DNA of 64,000 nucleotides from Bacteroidia bacterium (lineage in GTDB: Bacteria; Bacteroidota; Bacteroidia; M30B66). Where the stretch lies: the NCBI GenBank assembly GCA_018401705.1, contig JAGYKL010000015.1:1-64000 (forward strand), written 5' to 3'. This document shows positions 13,700-23,900 of this stretch, piece after piece. How positions within the stretch are numbered: position 1 is the first letter of the stretch; each line of letters opens with the position of its first letter. The notes under the pieces were generated by a model that saw only the letters and a program-made list of their open reading frames with translations, was not told where the DNA came from and ran no database searches. Both the position numbers and the translations under genes were made by a program.

Positions 13700-14190
13700 T
13701 ATCTTAAGAGGGCAACCAATTGCTTATCATCCACAATGATGTCGCGGGTTGAAACAAACCTTCCTTCCAGAATAAGCATGAAACGACCTGGTCCTAAAAG
13801 CTTGACAAATCTAACTTAACTAAATCATGATGAGGAACAACTTTAGGAAAGCATAGTACCTCATGACCATTAGGATTAACAACATGAACAGCTTTTACTT
13901 CTCCAGTCCTCATCTGTTTCGGCATACACTAGACCTTTTTGATTAGCAACTGCATGAAATTAAGTTAATCGGCTTCTTAGTCTTGTTCGTTTTGCCTTGA
14001 TTAATTGCTTCACTATGTGAGTCAGTTTCAATCATCGCTGAATCAACTTCTTCTACTTTGTCTTCAATAATTTCAACTGGATAAACAGAACTCATATACA
14101 TGAGGTCATCATAAGAATTATCTGATTCGGTTTGAGAATAAGCACCAGTAAAACCTAAGAATAGCGCAATTAAAGGAGAAACTTCTTCAT
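13700..14190 (-). CDS. hypothetical exported protein, frameshifted (left boundary approximate)
   Basis: MKKFLLL-IALFLGFTGAYSQTESDNSYDDLMYMSSVYPVEIIEDKVEEVDSAMIETDSHSEAINQGKTNKTKKP...; basic C-term GRFMLILEGRFVSTRDIIVDDKQLVAL. Confidence 0.5.
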
Positions 14191-14324
14191 GTTATCTTGT
14201 GTATTAAGGTCAATTGACTGCGATTTGAGTAATAGTTTAATTAGCTGCGGGCGTTTTACCTAAATCGTGCCAAATGAAATTTTAAAACATAAAACTGAAA
14301 TCGGGGTTGAATTTTATATCTGAA

Positions 14325-15179
14325 TTATGCACTCATGACCTCAGCCATCGTTTTTCCAATAATTGCAGGCGAATCACATACATAGATACCACACTCCTGA
14401 TTCTCATTTTAGCAGCGGCAGTATCATCTGCACCTCCAACAATAGCTCCTGCATGCCCCATTCTTCTTCCGGAGGCGCTGTTTTGACCAGCAATAAAACC
14501 TACCCGACATAGTGCCGTTTTCTTTAATCCAACGAGCATCAGCTTCTAAATTCCCACCTATCTCACCTATCATCCACAATACCCTAGTGTCGTCATCTGC
14601 CAAGCATTTTCACAGCATCAAGTGTTGTTGTTCCGATAATCGGGTCGCCACCAATACCAATTGCTGTTGAAATTCCTAAACCTGCCTTAACAACCTGATC
14701 GGCTGCTTCATAAGTAAGAGTTCCTGATTTTGAAACAATACCGATATGACCTTTTTAAATACAAAGCTATGGCATGATACCAACTTTAGCTTCATCAGGG
14801 TGATAACACCGGACAGTTCGGCCCAATTAAATTTACGTTCTTGCCTTTAATATATTCATAAGCAACAATCATATCCTTAACCGAATTCCTTCGGTAATGC
14901 AAACAATAACTAATACCTGCATCAGCTGCTTCCATAATAGCATCAGCTGCAAATGGAGGTGGAACAAAAATGATAGGAAACATTAGCTCCTGTTGATAAA
15001 ACAGCTTCTTCTACGGTATTAAACACAGGTTTATCAAGTAGGAACTTCCACCTTTACCAGGTAACACACTCAACAACATTGCTTCCGTATTCAATCATTT
15101 GTCCGGCGTGAAATGTTCCTTCACTTCCGGTAAATCCCTGTACAATAATGCGACTGTCTTTATTAACCAATACACTCAT
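14325..15179 (-). CDS. sucD: succinate-CoA ligase alpha subunit, frameshifted
   Basis: [68 protein letters not shown]-term [10 protein letters not shown]. Confidence 0.85.
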
Positions 15180-15342
15180 AAAAGGTTTCAATATTTTTGC
15201 GGCGCAAACGTTACGGAAAATTGACTTTGAGCTTCCTAAATATTGTGAGCTTTTCAAAAATTATTAGTTTTTTTTCATAAAACTTAAATTCTACAATTGA
15301 ACAATAAAGCATTTGATTAATTCAAGAATCATACTTTACAAA

Positions 15343-16553
15343 ATGTTTGATATCGTGGTTATAGGCAGCGGAGCCACCAGTTCTTTTGTGCCATAGAAGC
15401 TGCAATGAAGATACTCAAAACAAGCGCATTCTCCTGCTCGAGAAATCGGCGAAAGTGCTCAGTAAAGTCAAGGTTTCGGGAGGTGGAAGGTGCAATGTCA
15501 CCAACGGAATTACCGGTCCGGCCGCATTCGCAGCTAACTACCCTAGAACTAAATTCATGAAGAAAGTGCTTTTCAACTTTTCGGCAGTCGATTGTCGTAA
15601 CTGGTTCGAATCGCATGGTGTTGAACTCAAAAGCCGATGGAAGAGTTTTTCCTGTAAGCGATTCCTCTCAAACGGTCATCGACTGCTTACTTGGCTTAAG
15701 CGAGAAATACGGCGTTAAAACTTCACTTCAGGAAGGTGTTGAACAGATTTTAAAACTTGAAAAGGGCTTTGAAATCAAAACCAGTAAACAAACTATTATT
15801 TCAAAAACAGTTGTTTTAGCCTGCGGCGGAAATCCAAAAAACGAGTCTTACAATTGGCTGAGAGATTTGGCAATTGACATTGAACCACCTGTGCCTAGCT
15901 TGTTCACCTTCAATTGTCAGAATCATATGTTCAATGATTTGATGGGCTTATCCTGCGAAGCCAGAGTGAGTGTCGAGGGAAGCTCTGTTCAGGAAACGGG
16001 TCCATTGCTTATTACGCACTGGGGATTTAGCGGTCCGGCGGTATTAAAATGCTCGGCTAAAGCTGCCCGAATTCTGCATGAAAAAGACTATAATTTCTCC
16101 ATACGAATTAACTGGCTACCCGAGTTGAATCAAGATGAAATAAGAGAATGGTTGCAAAAACAACAAACGAGTCCCTCCAAGCGATTAGCTAAGCATAAAT
16201 TGTTTGATGCACTTCCACAAAGATTATGGGAAGGATTACTGATAAGAGCAGGTGTTGATGCCAATAAGTTATGGGCTGAAATATCACGCAAACAATTGAA
16301 TATCCTGGCTGAAACGCTTAGTGCCGACAAATGGGATATTAAAGGAAAGACTACTTTTAAAGAAGAATTTGTGACGAGTGGCGGGATAAAGCTAAATCAA
16401 CTTGATCCATCAACATGTATGATAAAAAGTATCCCAGGCCTTTTTGCAGCAGGCGAAATTATTGATGTTGATGGAATCACCGGTGGATTCAACTTTCAAA
16501 ATGCATGGTCAACAGGTTACGCTTGCGCGCACGGTGCATTGAAAATGCTTTAA
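15343..16553 (+). CDS. NAD(P)/FAD-dependent oxidoreductase, HI0933/BaiN-like family, N-terminus frameshifted
   Basis: MFDIVVIGSGATSSF...; KVKVSGGGRCNVTNG; VVLACGGNP; FAAGEIIDVDGITGGFNFQNAWSTGYACA. Confidence 0.8.
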
Positions 16554-17491
16554 TTCTGACTTGCAGTTAAAGCCATAATTTTAGTGTAAAGTACATCTGC
16601 CAATTTGATGTTTGATTCGTGGGTCCAGCCAGCAATATGCGGCGTAAGCAGAAGTTTGGGGTGTTGTCTTAACCTTGTAATTAATTCAGGTGATGCATCC
16701 AGATTCTCAAATGACAGACTTTCAAATTCCAATACATCTAATCCGGCTCCCAACACTTTGCCAGCGTCAATGGCATCAAGCAAATCGAGAGTCTTAAGGC
16801 ATTTTCCTCTGGCTGTATTTATCAGCCAGATTGGCTTTTTAAATCTGCTCAACCAGTCTTTGTTGACCATATATCGAGTTTCTTCAGTTAAGGGAACATG
16901 CAAGCTAATAACATCGCAATTTTGATGAATCTCATCCATCGAAACCAATTCAACCTGAGGGTTTTCTAATTCTGATAAATGTGGGTCATAAGCAAGAATC
17001 TTAACATCAAAACCTGAAAGTTTCCGAGCCATTGAGCTTCCTGTATTTCCGAAACCAATCAAACCTACGGTTTTACCTTCTAACTCAACACCCCGGTTGC
17101 CTTCACGAATCCACTCACCTCTTCTAACTTCTTCATCCGCTTTGCGGATATTATTCATCAAATTAAGTAACATTCCCAGAGCTTGCTCTGCAACAGCATT
17201 TCGATTGCCTTCAGGCGCATGCAAACATTTTATGCCTTTTGATTCAGCATAAGCAACATCAATATTCTCCATTCCGGCTCCTACTCTTGCAATAAAGCGC
17301 AGATTTTCAGTAGCATCAAGCATTTCCTTATCAAACTTGAACTTGCTTCGAATTACAACTCCATCATAAGCTTTTATAATGACTTTGATTTTCTCTAAAT
17401 CACTTTCTATCAAATCATCGCAAATAAAACCGGACAATTCAAGCGAGCCTTTTAAATGAGGATGAGCAGTATCTGCAAAAAGAATTTTCAT
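16550..17491 (-). CDS. D-2-hydroxyacid dehydrogenase (phosphoglycerate dehydrogenase-like)
   Basis: RVGAGMENIDVAYAESKGI, GKTVGLIGFGNTGSSMARKL, DVISLHVPLTEETRYMV, LINTARGKCL, LLTPHIAGWT. Confidence 0.88.
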   Translation of the reverse strand: MKILFADTAHPHLKGSLELSGFICDDLIESDLEKIKVIIKAYDGVVIRSKFKFDKEMLDATENLRFIARVGAGMENIDVAYAESKGIKCLHAPEGNRNAVAEQALGMLLNLMNNIRKADEEVRRGEWIREGNRGVELEGKTVGLIGFGNTGSSMARKLSGFDVKILAYDPHLSELENPQVELVSMDEIHQNCDVISLHVPLTEETRYMVNKDWLSRFKKPIWLINTARGKCLKTLDLLDAIDAGKVLGAGLDVLEFESLSFENLDASPELITRLRQHPKLLLTPHIAGWTHESNIKLADVLYTKIMALTASQN

Positions 17492-17543
17492 GGTATAAAA
17501 TTACTCAAACATCCTAGCCTTCTTCGAATAGAATGTAATGATT

Positions 17544-17551
17544 TATATTTG
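17544..17551 (+). promoter_or_regulatory. candidate -7 element TATATTTG upstream of tpiA
   Basis: Exact TAnnTTTG match 16 nt before ATG 17568; argues against the upstream 17538 start. Confidence 0.4.
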
Positions 17552-17567
17552 GCCCAAACTTAAAGAT

Positions 17568-18320
17568 ATGCGTCAAAAGATTGTTGCCGGAAATTGGAAA
17601 ATGAATACTTCTCAAGCTGAAGCATTAACCTTAGCCGGTGAGCTTGTAGATGGGCTGAATGGTTCTGAAACTGCTACTTTAATTGTTTGTCCACCGTTTC
17701 CATGGTTGGTTTCAGTAAAAGCAAAAGTAGCTTCGGCAGGCATTTCGGTAGGAGCTCAAAATTGTTCTAACATGGAAAAAGGTGCATTTACTGGCGAAGT
17801 TTCCCCGGCAATGCTTCAATCGGCAGGTATTTCACATGTAATTATTGGACATAGTGAACGAAGAGCCATTTATCACGAAAGCAATAGCTTAGTTGCTGAC
17901 AAAGTGAATATTGCATTAAAAAACAACTTAAGCATTTTGCTTTGTATTGGAGAAACACTGGAAGAAAGAAACGCCGGAAAACTTCACGAAATAATAGATG
18001 AACAGCTAACTGAAGCTTTAAAATCGGTAAGTGCCGAAGATTTTAAGTCAATAATTATTGCTTATGAGCCAGTTTGGGCAATTGGCACAGGCTTGACTGC
18101 AAGTCCAGAGCAAGCTCAGGAAGCTCACGCATACATTCGAACCAAGTTAGCAGCTATCGCTTCTGAGCAAATTGCTGAGAATATGAGCATTTTATACGGA
18201 GGTAGTTGCAATGCTTCAAACGCAGCTACACTTTTTGCTCAAAAAGATATTGATGGTGGCTTAATTGGAGGAGCGTCATTAAAATCAGAAGATTTCTTAA
18301 CTATAGCTCGCTCGTTTTGA
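17568..18320 (+). CDS. tpiA: triose-phosphate isomerase
   Basis: MRQKIVAGNWKMN, VIIGHSERRAIYHE, AYEPVWAIGTG, ILYGGSCNASNA, DGGLIGGASLKSEDF. Confidence 0.96.
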   Translation: MRQKIVAGNWKMNTSQAEALTLAGELVDGLNGSETATLIVCPPFPWLVSVKAKVASAGISVGAQNCSNMEKGAFTGEVSPAMLQSAGISHVIIGHSERRAIYHESNSLVADKVNIALKNNLSILLCIGETLEERNAGKLHEIIDEQLTEALKSVSAEDFKSIIIAYEPVWAIGTGLTASPEQAQEAHAYIRTKLAAIASEQIAENMSILYGGSCNASNAATLFAQKDIDGGLIGGASLKSEDFLTIARSF

Positions 18321-19153
18321 CCGCTGTTTATCTTGAAGCCTCCTTCGAAACGGGCAAAGACCGTTCATTAAAGGATATCCTCATTTCTGAATTAGCAGAT
18401 ATTGGTTTTGAAAGTTTTATGGATTCTGAGCAAGGTTTCCTGGCTTATGTTAGGGAAGATGAATTCAACGATTCAGAATACCAATCTCTTATAACAAGAC
18501 TTGAAGTTGTAAATAAAGTTGCGCTAACGCGGATAGAGCCTCAGAACTGGAATGCTGTGTGGGAAGCTCAATTCGATCCTATCGAAATTTCCGATAAGGT
18601 ATGCATCAGAGCGCCTTTTCATAAAAAGCCAATTGGATTTAAGTATGATTTAGTCATAGAACCTAAGATGTCGTTTGGCACAGGACACCATGCCACTACA
18701 CGATTAATGTGTTCAGCTTTGCTGGATATGGATTTGGTGGGCAAAGATATTTGCGATATGGGTTGCGGAACCGGCATTTTAGGAATCTTGGCGATGAAAG
18801 CCGGAGCCCATTCAGTTTTAGGAATCGATATTGAAGATTGGGCGGTTGAAAATTCTAAAGAAAATGCTGAAAGAAATAATGTCGAAATGCAAGTTTTACT
18901 TGGAGATGCTTCTGCTTTAGGCGGAAAATCTTTTCATGGGATGTTGGCCAACATTAACCGTAACATACTTATTGCCGACTTTGAAGCTTACCAAAAATGT
19001 GTTAAACCTAGCGGCTGGATTCTTTTAAGTGGCTTTCTGGAAACAGATGTTGAAGCAATAATTGAAAAAGGGAGCTCTCTAGGTTTTGAGCATAAAAATA
19101 CTTTTGTTGAAGAAAACTGGCGATGCATATGGATGAAGAAAGCATCTGTATAA
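18317..19153 (+). CDS. prmA: ribosomal protein L11 methyltransferase
   Basis: MSFGTGHHATTRLM, DICDMGCGTGILGILAMKAGA, ANINRNIL. Confidence 0.92.
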   Translation: MTAVYLEASFETGKDRSLKDILISELADIGFESFMDSEQGFLAYVREDEFNDSEYQSLITRLEVVNKVALTRIEPQNWNAVWEAQFDPIEISDKVCIRAPFHKKPIGFKYDLVIEPKMSFGTGHHATTRLMCSALLDMDLVGKDICDMGCGTGILGILAMKAGAHSVLGIDIEDWAVENSKENAERNNVEMQVLLGDASALGGKSFHGMLANINRNILIADFEAYQKCVKPSGWILLSGFLETDVEAIIEKGSSLGFEHKNTFVEENWRCIWMKKASV

Positions 19154-19194
19154 ATATCAAAAAAATCTTACATCCTAATTCCACCAATTTTATA

Positions 19195-19202
19195 TACATT
19201 TG
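19195..19202 (+). promoter_or_regulatory. candidate -7 element TACATTTG
   Basis: Exact TAnnTTTG match; overlaps the ORF-track TTG start at 19200, supporting ATG 19230. Confidence 0.4.
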
Positions 19203-19229
19203 AAACTATTCAACATTGAAACTCTTAGT

Positions 19230-21602
19230 ATGAAATACCTAAGTCGAATCATTCTGGTCATTTTTCTGTCGCTTTCGTGGATAGATTCATCATATGCACA
19301 ATCAGCAAAAAAGCTTATTAAAGAAGCAAAGGCTCTTTATGAGCAACAAAATTTCTCGGGTGCAAAAACAATACTCGATGGAGTAATTGCAGCTGAGCCA
19401 GACAATGACGACGCCTTGTTTTTAAGAGGAAAAACTTACAAAGCATTAGATAAATGTAACCTTGCAGTTAGTGACTTTCAAGCTGCGGCTCTTAAACAGC
19501 AAAAGAATGCTTTATTATATGAATCCCTGGCTCAATGCCAGTTGATAGTTGGAGATGTAAAAAATGCACTTATTTCAATTGATAGAACTATAACACTCAG
19601 TCCAAAAAACTTAAGCTACTACCATACAAAGGAGCAGGTTTTAATGGATCAAAAAGAATTCGACAATGTTATCACAACCGCCAATCAGGCGCTATCAATG
19701 GATGAAAAAGATGACTATTCATTGTTTATGAAAGGTCGAGCAGCGGATAGTGTTGGAAATCACTCGCTTTCTGAAAAGTTTTATTCAAATGCTATTGAGC
19801 TTGCACTAAAGGATAAAGCAAAAAGAGAAAATGCTGCTGTTTTACATCCATATTACAGCAGTTTAGGAAATGCTCAAAAAAAGCTATTTAAAAATCAAGA
19901 AGCTTTATCCAATTATAATACTGCATTAAAATGGAATCCATCCGATATTCAATCTTTAAATCAAAGAGGTGAGCTTCATTTTGAATTGAAAAACTTTCCG
20001 CAGGCAACTGCTGATTTTACTCAAGCTATAACTTTAGATCAGAAAGATTCTGAAGCTTATTTCAAAAGGGGCAAAGTAAACATGGCACTTGGTCAATTTG
20101 CATCAGCAATTAATGATTTTAATCAAGCAATTAGATACAATGACAAAAATTCATTGTATTATCAAAAACGTGCAGAAAGCTATTTCGCAGGAGCCGATTA
20201 CAATGCAGCCGTTTTAGATTATAAAAGAGCCTTAGAAATCTCACCTTCTGATAAAGCATTAAATAAAGCTTATGCAGAAGCTAAAGAGAAGAAATACGAA
20301 CTAAATAAAGAGGCAAACCCTCCTCAGCTAATGGTTATTACGCCAAAACTAAAGAAAGATATCATCGAAGTTAGAAGCGATGCAACTGAAATTGATTTTA
20401 AAGCTCAGGTAACTGATGCGAGTCCAATTAAGTCGATTGTGTTCGATGGTAAATCAATTCCTTTGGCTGATGATGAAATGAATCCTGAGATTTCTCAAAA
20501 ATTAAACGTCACAGGGAAAAAAGATATGAAAGTTCAGGTCACAGACGTTTATCTAAACTCAGCTGAATTTGTATATCGCATCGTTCCAACTGAGGTTAAT
20601 CCTCCCATGGTGAACATCAACAAGCCTTATCAAACAATAGAAAATGAGCTTTTTATCGAAAATACTCCAAGTATAATGGTTGAAGGACGGGTTAAGGATG
20701 AAAGTTTAATTAGCTCGATTATTATCAATGGAACTTCTGCAAGTTTTCCATTGGATATGAAAAACCCTTCATTCCAAGCTTTAGTAAATATTGGAACCAA
20801 AGACTCTATTGAAGTTAGGGTTAGTGATGTTTTGGGAAATGAAAGTTTAACCACTTATAAATTACTGAGAGAGGATACTTCTAGTGCAAACCCTATGGGA
20901 AGAACCTGGGTGGTATTTATTGAAAACTCTAACTATAAAAACCTTCAAAAACTTGATGGTCCAGCTCGAGATATTGCTGATATGACGGTGGCCTTATCAA
21001 ACTATAAAATTGATAAAATCGTTCACAAGAAAGATGCAAGTAAAGCTGAGTTAGACAAGTTTTTTGCCATTGAACTAAGAGATCAAGTTCAGAAAAACAG
21101 AGTCAAATCACTAATTGTATGGTATGCAGGGCATGGAAAATTCCTAAATGAAACAGGATATTGGATTCCTGTTGATGGTGATAACTATGACGAGTTTACA
21201 TATTACAGTGTAAATAACCTCAGAGCTGCGATGCAAGCTTACACAATGGTGAAGCATGTTTTAGTTATTTCAGACGCATGTGAATCGGGTCCCGCATTTT
21301 ATATGGCAATGCGCGACGAACTTGCTCCCCGCCTCTGCGATGATTGGGAAGTCACTAAATTCAAATCTGCTCAGGTTCTTACTTCTTCAAACAAAGAACT
21401 TTCTACCGACAATAGTCTTTTTACTCAAGCCTTTGCAAATACCCTTAACAACAATCCAAACGATTGCATTTCTATTGAATCTGTTACAATGAAGGTGATG
21501 GGAATTGTAAAGCAGAACCAAAAACAAACGCCTAAGTTTGGCAAAATAAAAGGTTTAGATGATGAAAATGGTTCTTTCTTCTTTATCAAGAAAAAGTTCT
21601 AA
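19230..21602 (+). CDS. exported TPR-repeat protein with C-terminal caspase-like (C14) domain
   Basis: Signal peptide MKYLSRIILVIFLSLSWIDSSYAQ; multiple TPR-like repeats; two Ig-like segments; caspase-like WYAGHGK and SDACESG motifs. Confidence 0.85.
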   Translation: MKYLSRIILVIFLSLSWIDSSYAQSAKKLIKEAKALYEQQNFSGAKTILDGVIAAEPDNDDALFLRGKTYKALDKCNLAVSDFQAAALKQQKNALLYESLAQCQLIVGDVKNALISIDRTITLSPKNLSYYHTKEQVLMDQKEFDNVITTANQALSMDEKDDYSLFMKGRAADSVGNHSLSEKFYSNAIELALKDKAKRENAAVLHPYYSSLGNAQKKLFKNQEALSNYNTALKWNPSDIQSLNQRGELHFELKNFPQATADFTQAITLDQKDSEAYFKRGKVNMALGQFASAINDFNQAIRYNDKNSLYYQKRAESYFAGADYNAAVLDYKRALEISPSDKALNKAYAEAKEKKYELNKEANPPQLMVITPKLKKDIIEVRSDATEIDFKAQVTDASPIKSIVFDGKSIPLADDEMNPEISQKLNVTGKKDMKVQVTDVYLNSAEFVYRIVPTEVNPPMVNINKPYQTIENELFIENTPSIMVEGRVKDESLISSIIINGTSASFPLDMKNPSFQALVNIGTKDSIEVRVSDVLGNESLTTYKLLREDTSSANPMGRTWVVFIENSNYKNLQKLDGPARDIADMTVALSNYKIDKIVHKKDASKAELDKFFAIELRDQVQKNRVKSLIVWYAGHGKFLNETGYWIPVDGDNYDEFTYYSVNNLRAAMQAYTMVKHVLVISDACESGPAFYMAMRDELAPRLCDDWEVTKFKSAQVLTSSNKELSTDNSLFTQAFANTLNNNPNDCISIESVTMKVMGIVKQNQKQTPKFGKIKGLDDENGSFFFIKKKF

Positions 21603-21628
21603 GAAATAGACTAGGCAAATCAAACTTA

Positions 21629-22219
21629 TTGAAAGTGAAGAGATTTTGCTTTTTCATCTCATTTGTAATCTTAAAATCTTTAAGTGGTTTTAGCCAATTA
21701 GACTTCTTTCAAAGACTTGCTGATTCTACAATCACGCTTACTAAGCAGCATGTAATTTACGATCCTACATACTTTAAATTAGCTTATCCAAACGGTGATA
21801 TCCCTTCAGATAAAGGTGTTTGTACCGATGTTGTTATTAGAGCATATAGAAAATTGGAGATTGATCTACAGAAATTGGTTCATGAAGACATGAAAGCGAA
21901 CTTTTCTATTTATCCCAATAATTGGGGATTAAAAAGTACTGATAGAAATATCGACCATCGCAGAGTTCCAAATTTGATGACCTTCTTTAGCAGACATGGA
22001 AAAAAATTGCCCAATACCTATAATGCAATAGATTATTCCCCTGGAGATATTGTTTGCTGGAATCTAGGAGGTGCTATTACACATATTGGAATTGTGGTCG
22101 ATAAAAAATCAACAGATGGTCAAAGGAATTTAATTGTTCATAATATTGGTAGTGGTCAAGTAATTGAAGATTGTCTTTTCAAATTCAAAATCATTGGCCA
22201 TTTCCGTTATTCAGGATAA
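21629..22219 (+). CDS. DUF1287-family exported protein
   Basis: Signal-like N-term; ITLTKQHVIYDPTYFKLAYPNGDIPSDKGVCTDVVIRAYR, DHRRVPNLMTFFSRHG, GDIVCWNLGGAITHIGIVVD, HNIGSG. Confidence 0.85.
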   Translation: MKVKRFCFFISFVILKSLSGFSQLDFFQRLADSTITLTKQHVIYDPTYFKLAYPNGDIPSDKGVCTDVVIRAYRKLEIDLQKLVHEDMKANFSIYPNNWGLKSTDRNIDHRRVPNLMTFFSRHGKKLPNTYNAIDYSPGDIVCWNLGGAITHIGIVVDKKSTDGQRNLIVHNIGSGQVIEDCLFKFKIIGHFRYSG

Positions 22220-22279
22220 CCATGATGCTAAATATTCTCTAATTAATAATTGTATATTGAGCAAAATATCAAATCAAAA

Positions 22280-23020
22280 ATGGACCTAAAAATCATCAAA
22301 AAGCACTACATCATCTTATTTTTAACTGTATTAAGCTTTAGCTTTTATTCCTGCAATGTAGATTGCATTAGCATTGAAGGAACAGGTCCGATGATTGAAA
22401 AAATTATAGAAACTGAAAGTTTTAATGCTGTTGAAAATGACATTCAAGCTACTGTAATTCTAAATCAAGGAGAATCTTTTTCAATAACAGCAAATGGTCA
22501 ATCGAACATTATCGAACATCTTGAATTTAAAGTAAGTAACAACAAACTTAACATTGGTTTTAAAGAAAAGTGTATTACTACAAATTATGATAGCCTTTCA
22601 ATTAATATCACATTGCCTGATTTAAAATCATTTGAAATAAATGGTTCTGGACTAGCGATTATTGAGAACAGATTTCAATGCGATAATCTTGATTTGAGCA
22701 TTTCTGGCTCAGGAGATATTATTGGTTCGCTTGAAACAAGAGAAAAGTTAAATGCAAGCATTGCGGGTTCAGGAAGTATTCGTTTATCAGGAAGCGCCTC
22801 TGAAGCTTCATTAGAAATTGCAGGCTCTGGTGAAATTCATGCTTTTGATTTCCCAGCATCTAAATCAACGATCAACATCAGCGGCAGTGGTGATGCCGAA
22901 CTATTTGCCATTGAAACATTAGAAGCATACATCAGCGGCAGCGGTGATGTTCAATACAAAGGCAATCCAAAGGTTAGCTCATCTATTTCAGGTTCAGGTG
23001 AATTAAAAGCGGCAGAATAA
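22280..23020 (+). CDS. GIN-domain (DUF2807) putative lipoprotein/exported protein
   Basis: MDLKIIKKHYIILFLTVLSFSFYSC lipobox-like N-term; repeated SGSGD/GSGEI turns. Confidence 0.85.
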   Translation: MDLKIIKKHYIILFLTVLSFSFYSCNVDCISIEGTGPMIEKIIETESFNAVENDIQATVILNQGESFSITANGQSNIIEHLEFKVSNNKLNIGFKEKCITTNYDSLSINITLPDLKSFEINGSGLAIIENRFQCDNLDLSISGSGDIIGSLETREKLNASIAGSGSIRLSGSASEASLEIAGSGEIHAFDFPASKSTINISGSGDAELFAIETLEAYISGSGDVQYKGNPKVSSSISGSGELKAAE

Positions 23021-23111
23021 AACAGACCGGCCTTATTCGCATTTAAAAAATATTAATCACCCAATAGGGGTTGTTTAAATTTGAGGTGTCATAATCGAAA
23101 AAAATTTCGTT

Positions 23112-23846
23112 ATGAACACATCAAACATCCTCAGAATTTCAGGAATCATATTATTAATTAGCATTGCATTTAGCTCATGTAAAAAAGATTGCTTTGCTGT
23201 AAAAGGCAAAGGAAGTGTTATAAACCAAAATTACGTTGTACCTGCTTTTAATGCCATCAGCAACTCTATTGCTGCTGATATTTATTTAACACCAGACTCT
23301 ATGCATTCTGTCTCTATCGAGGCTCAAAGTAATATTCATGAAATCCTTAGCATTAAAGTAGTAAATAATGAACTTCAAATTGGATACACAAAGAATTGTG
23401 GAAGTATTAAGCATGAAAACATAAAAATTTATATTTCTGTTCCAAGTATAAATTCCATACAATTAAGTGGATCGGGAAATGTTCAAACTACCGCTGAATT
23501 TAATACCAGCTCACTAGATATGCGTATAAGCGGCTCTGGGAGCATAACAGCGGCTGTTCAAGCTCAGTCATTTGTTAATGGTCGAATTTCTGGCTCGGGT
23601 GATTTATTCCTTTCTGGAAACACAGCCTCAGAAAACTTTAAAATTTCAGGTTCTGGAAATGTTCGCAGTTTTGCTATGCATTCGCTTACTTCTGACATAG
23701 AAATTAGTGGTTCAGGCAATGCTGACGTTTATGTGGAAAATGAACTTTCTGCAAGTATCAGCGGAAGTGGTGATATCAGATACCAAGGCAATCCTTCGAT
23801 TAACTCAAGCATTAGTGGTTCAGGCAGTGTAAATCACTTTCCTTGA
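23112..23846 (+). CDS. GIN-domain (DUF2807) putative lipoprotein, tandem paralogue
   Basis: LLISIAFSSCKKDCFAVKGKG lipobox; repeated ISGSGN/SGSGD motifs. Confidence 0.85.
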   Translation: MNTSNILRISGIILLISIAFSSCKKDCFAVKGKGSVINQNYVVPAFNAISNSIAADIYLTPDSMHSVSIEAQSNIHEILSIKVVNNELQIGYTKNCGSIKHENIKIYISVPSINSIQLSGSGNVQTTAEFNTSSLDMRISGSGSITAAVQAQSFVNGRISGSGDLFLSGNTASENFKISGSGNVRSFAMHSLTSDIEISGSGNADVYVENELSASISGSGDIRYQGNPSINSSISGSGSVNHFP

Positions 23847-23863
23847 TTAAATAATTGAATTCA

Positions 23864-23900
23864 AATAAAAAAGGCAGATAATAAATCTGCCTTTTTTATT
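23864..23900. terminator. bidirectional intrinsic terminator
   Basis: Perfect inverted repeat AATAAAAAAGGCAGAT / ATCTGCCTTTTTTATT between convergent genes. Confidence 0.9.

Noticed and set aside
20900-21602. Caspase-like protein as an anti-phage effector (CBASS/gasdermin/TPR-CHAT type)
   Set aside because: It has a signal peptide and no adjacent gasdermin, cyclase, Cas or sensor gene; no defence context in the flanks.
22700-23830. SGSGD-coding repeats as a CRISPR-like or DNA tandem repeat
   Set aside because: Repeats are at protein level (GIN fold turns) with diverged codons and irregular DNA spacing; no spacer structure.
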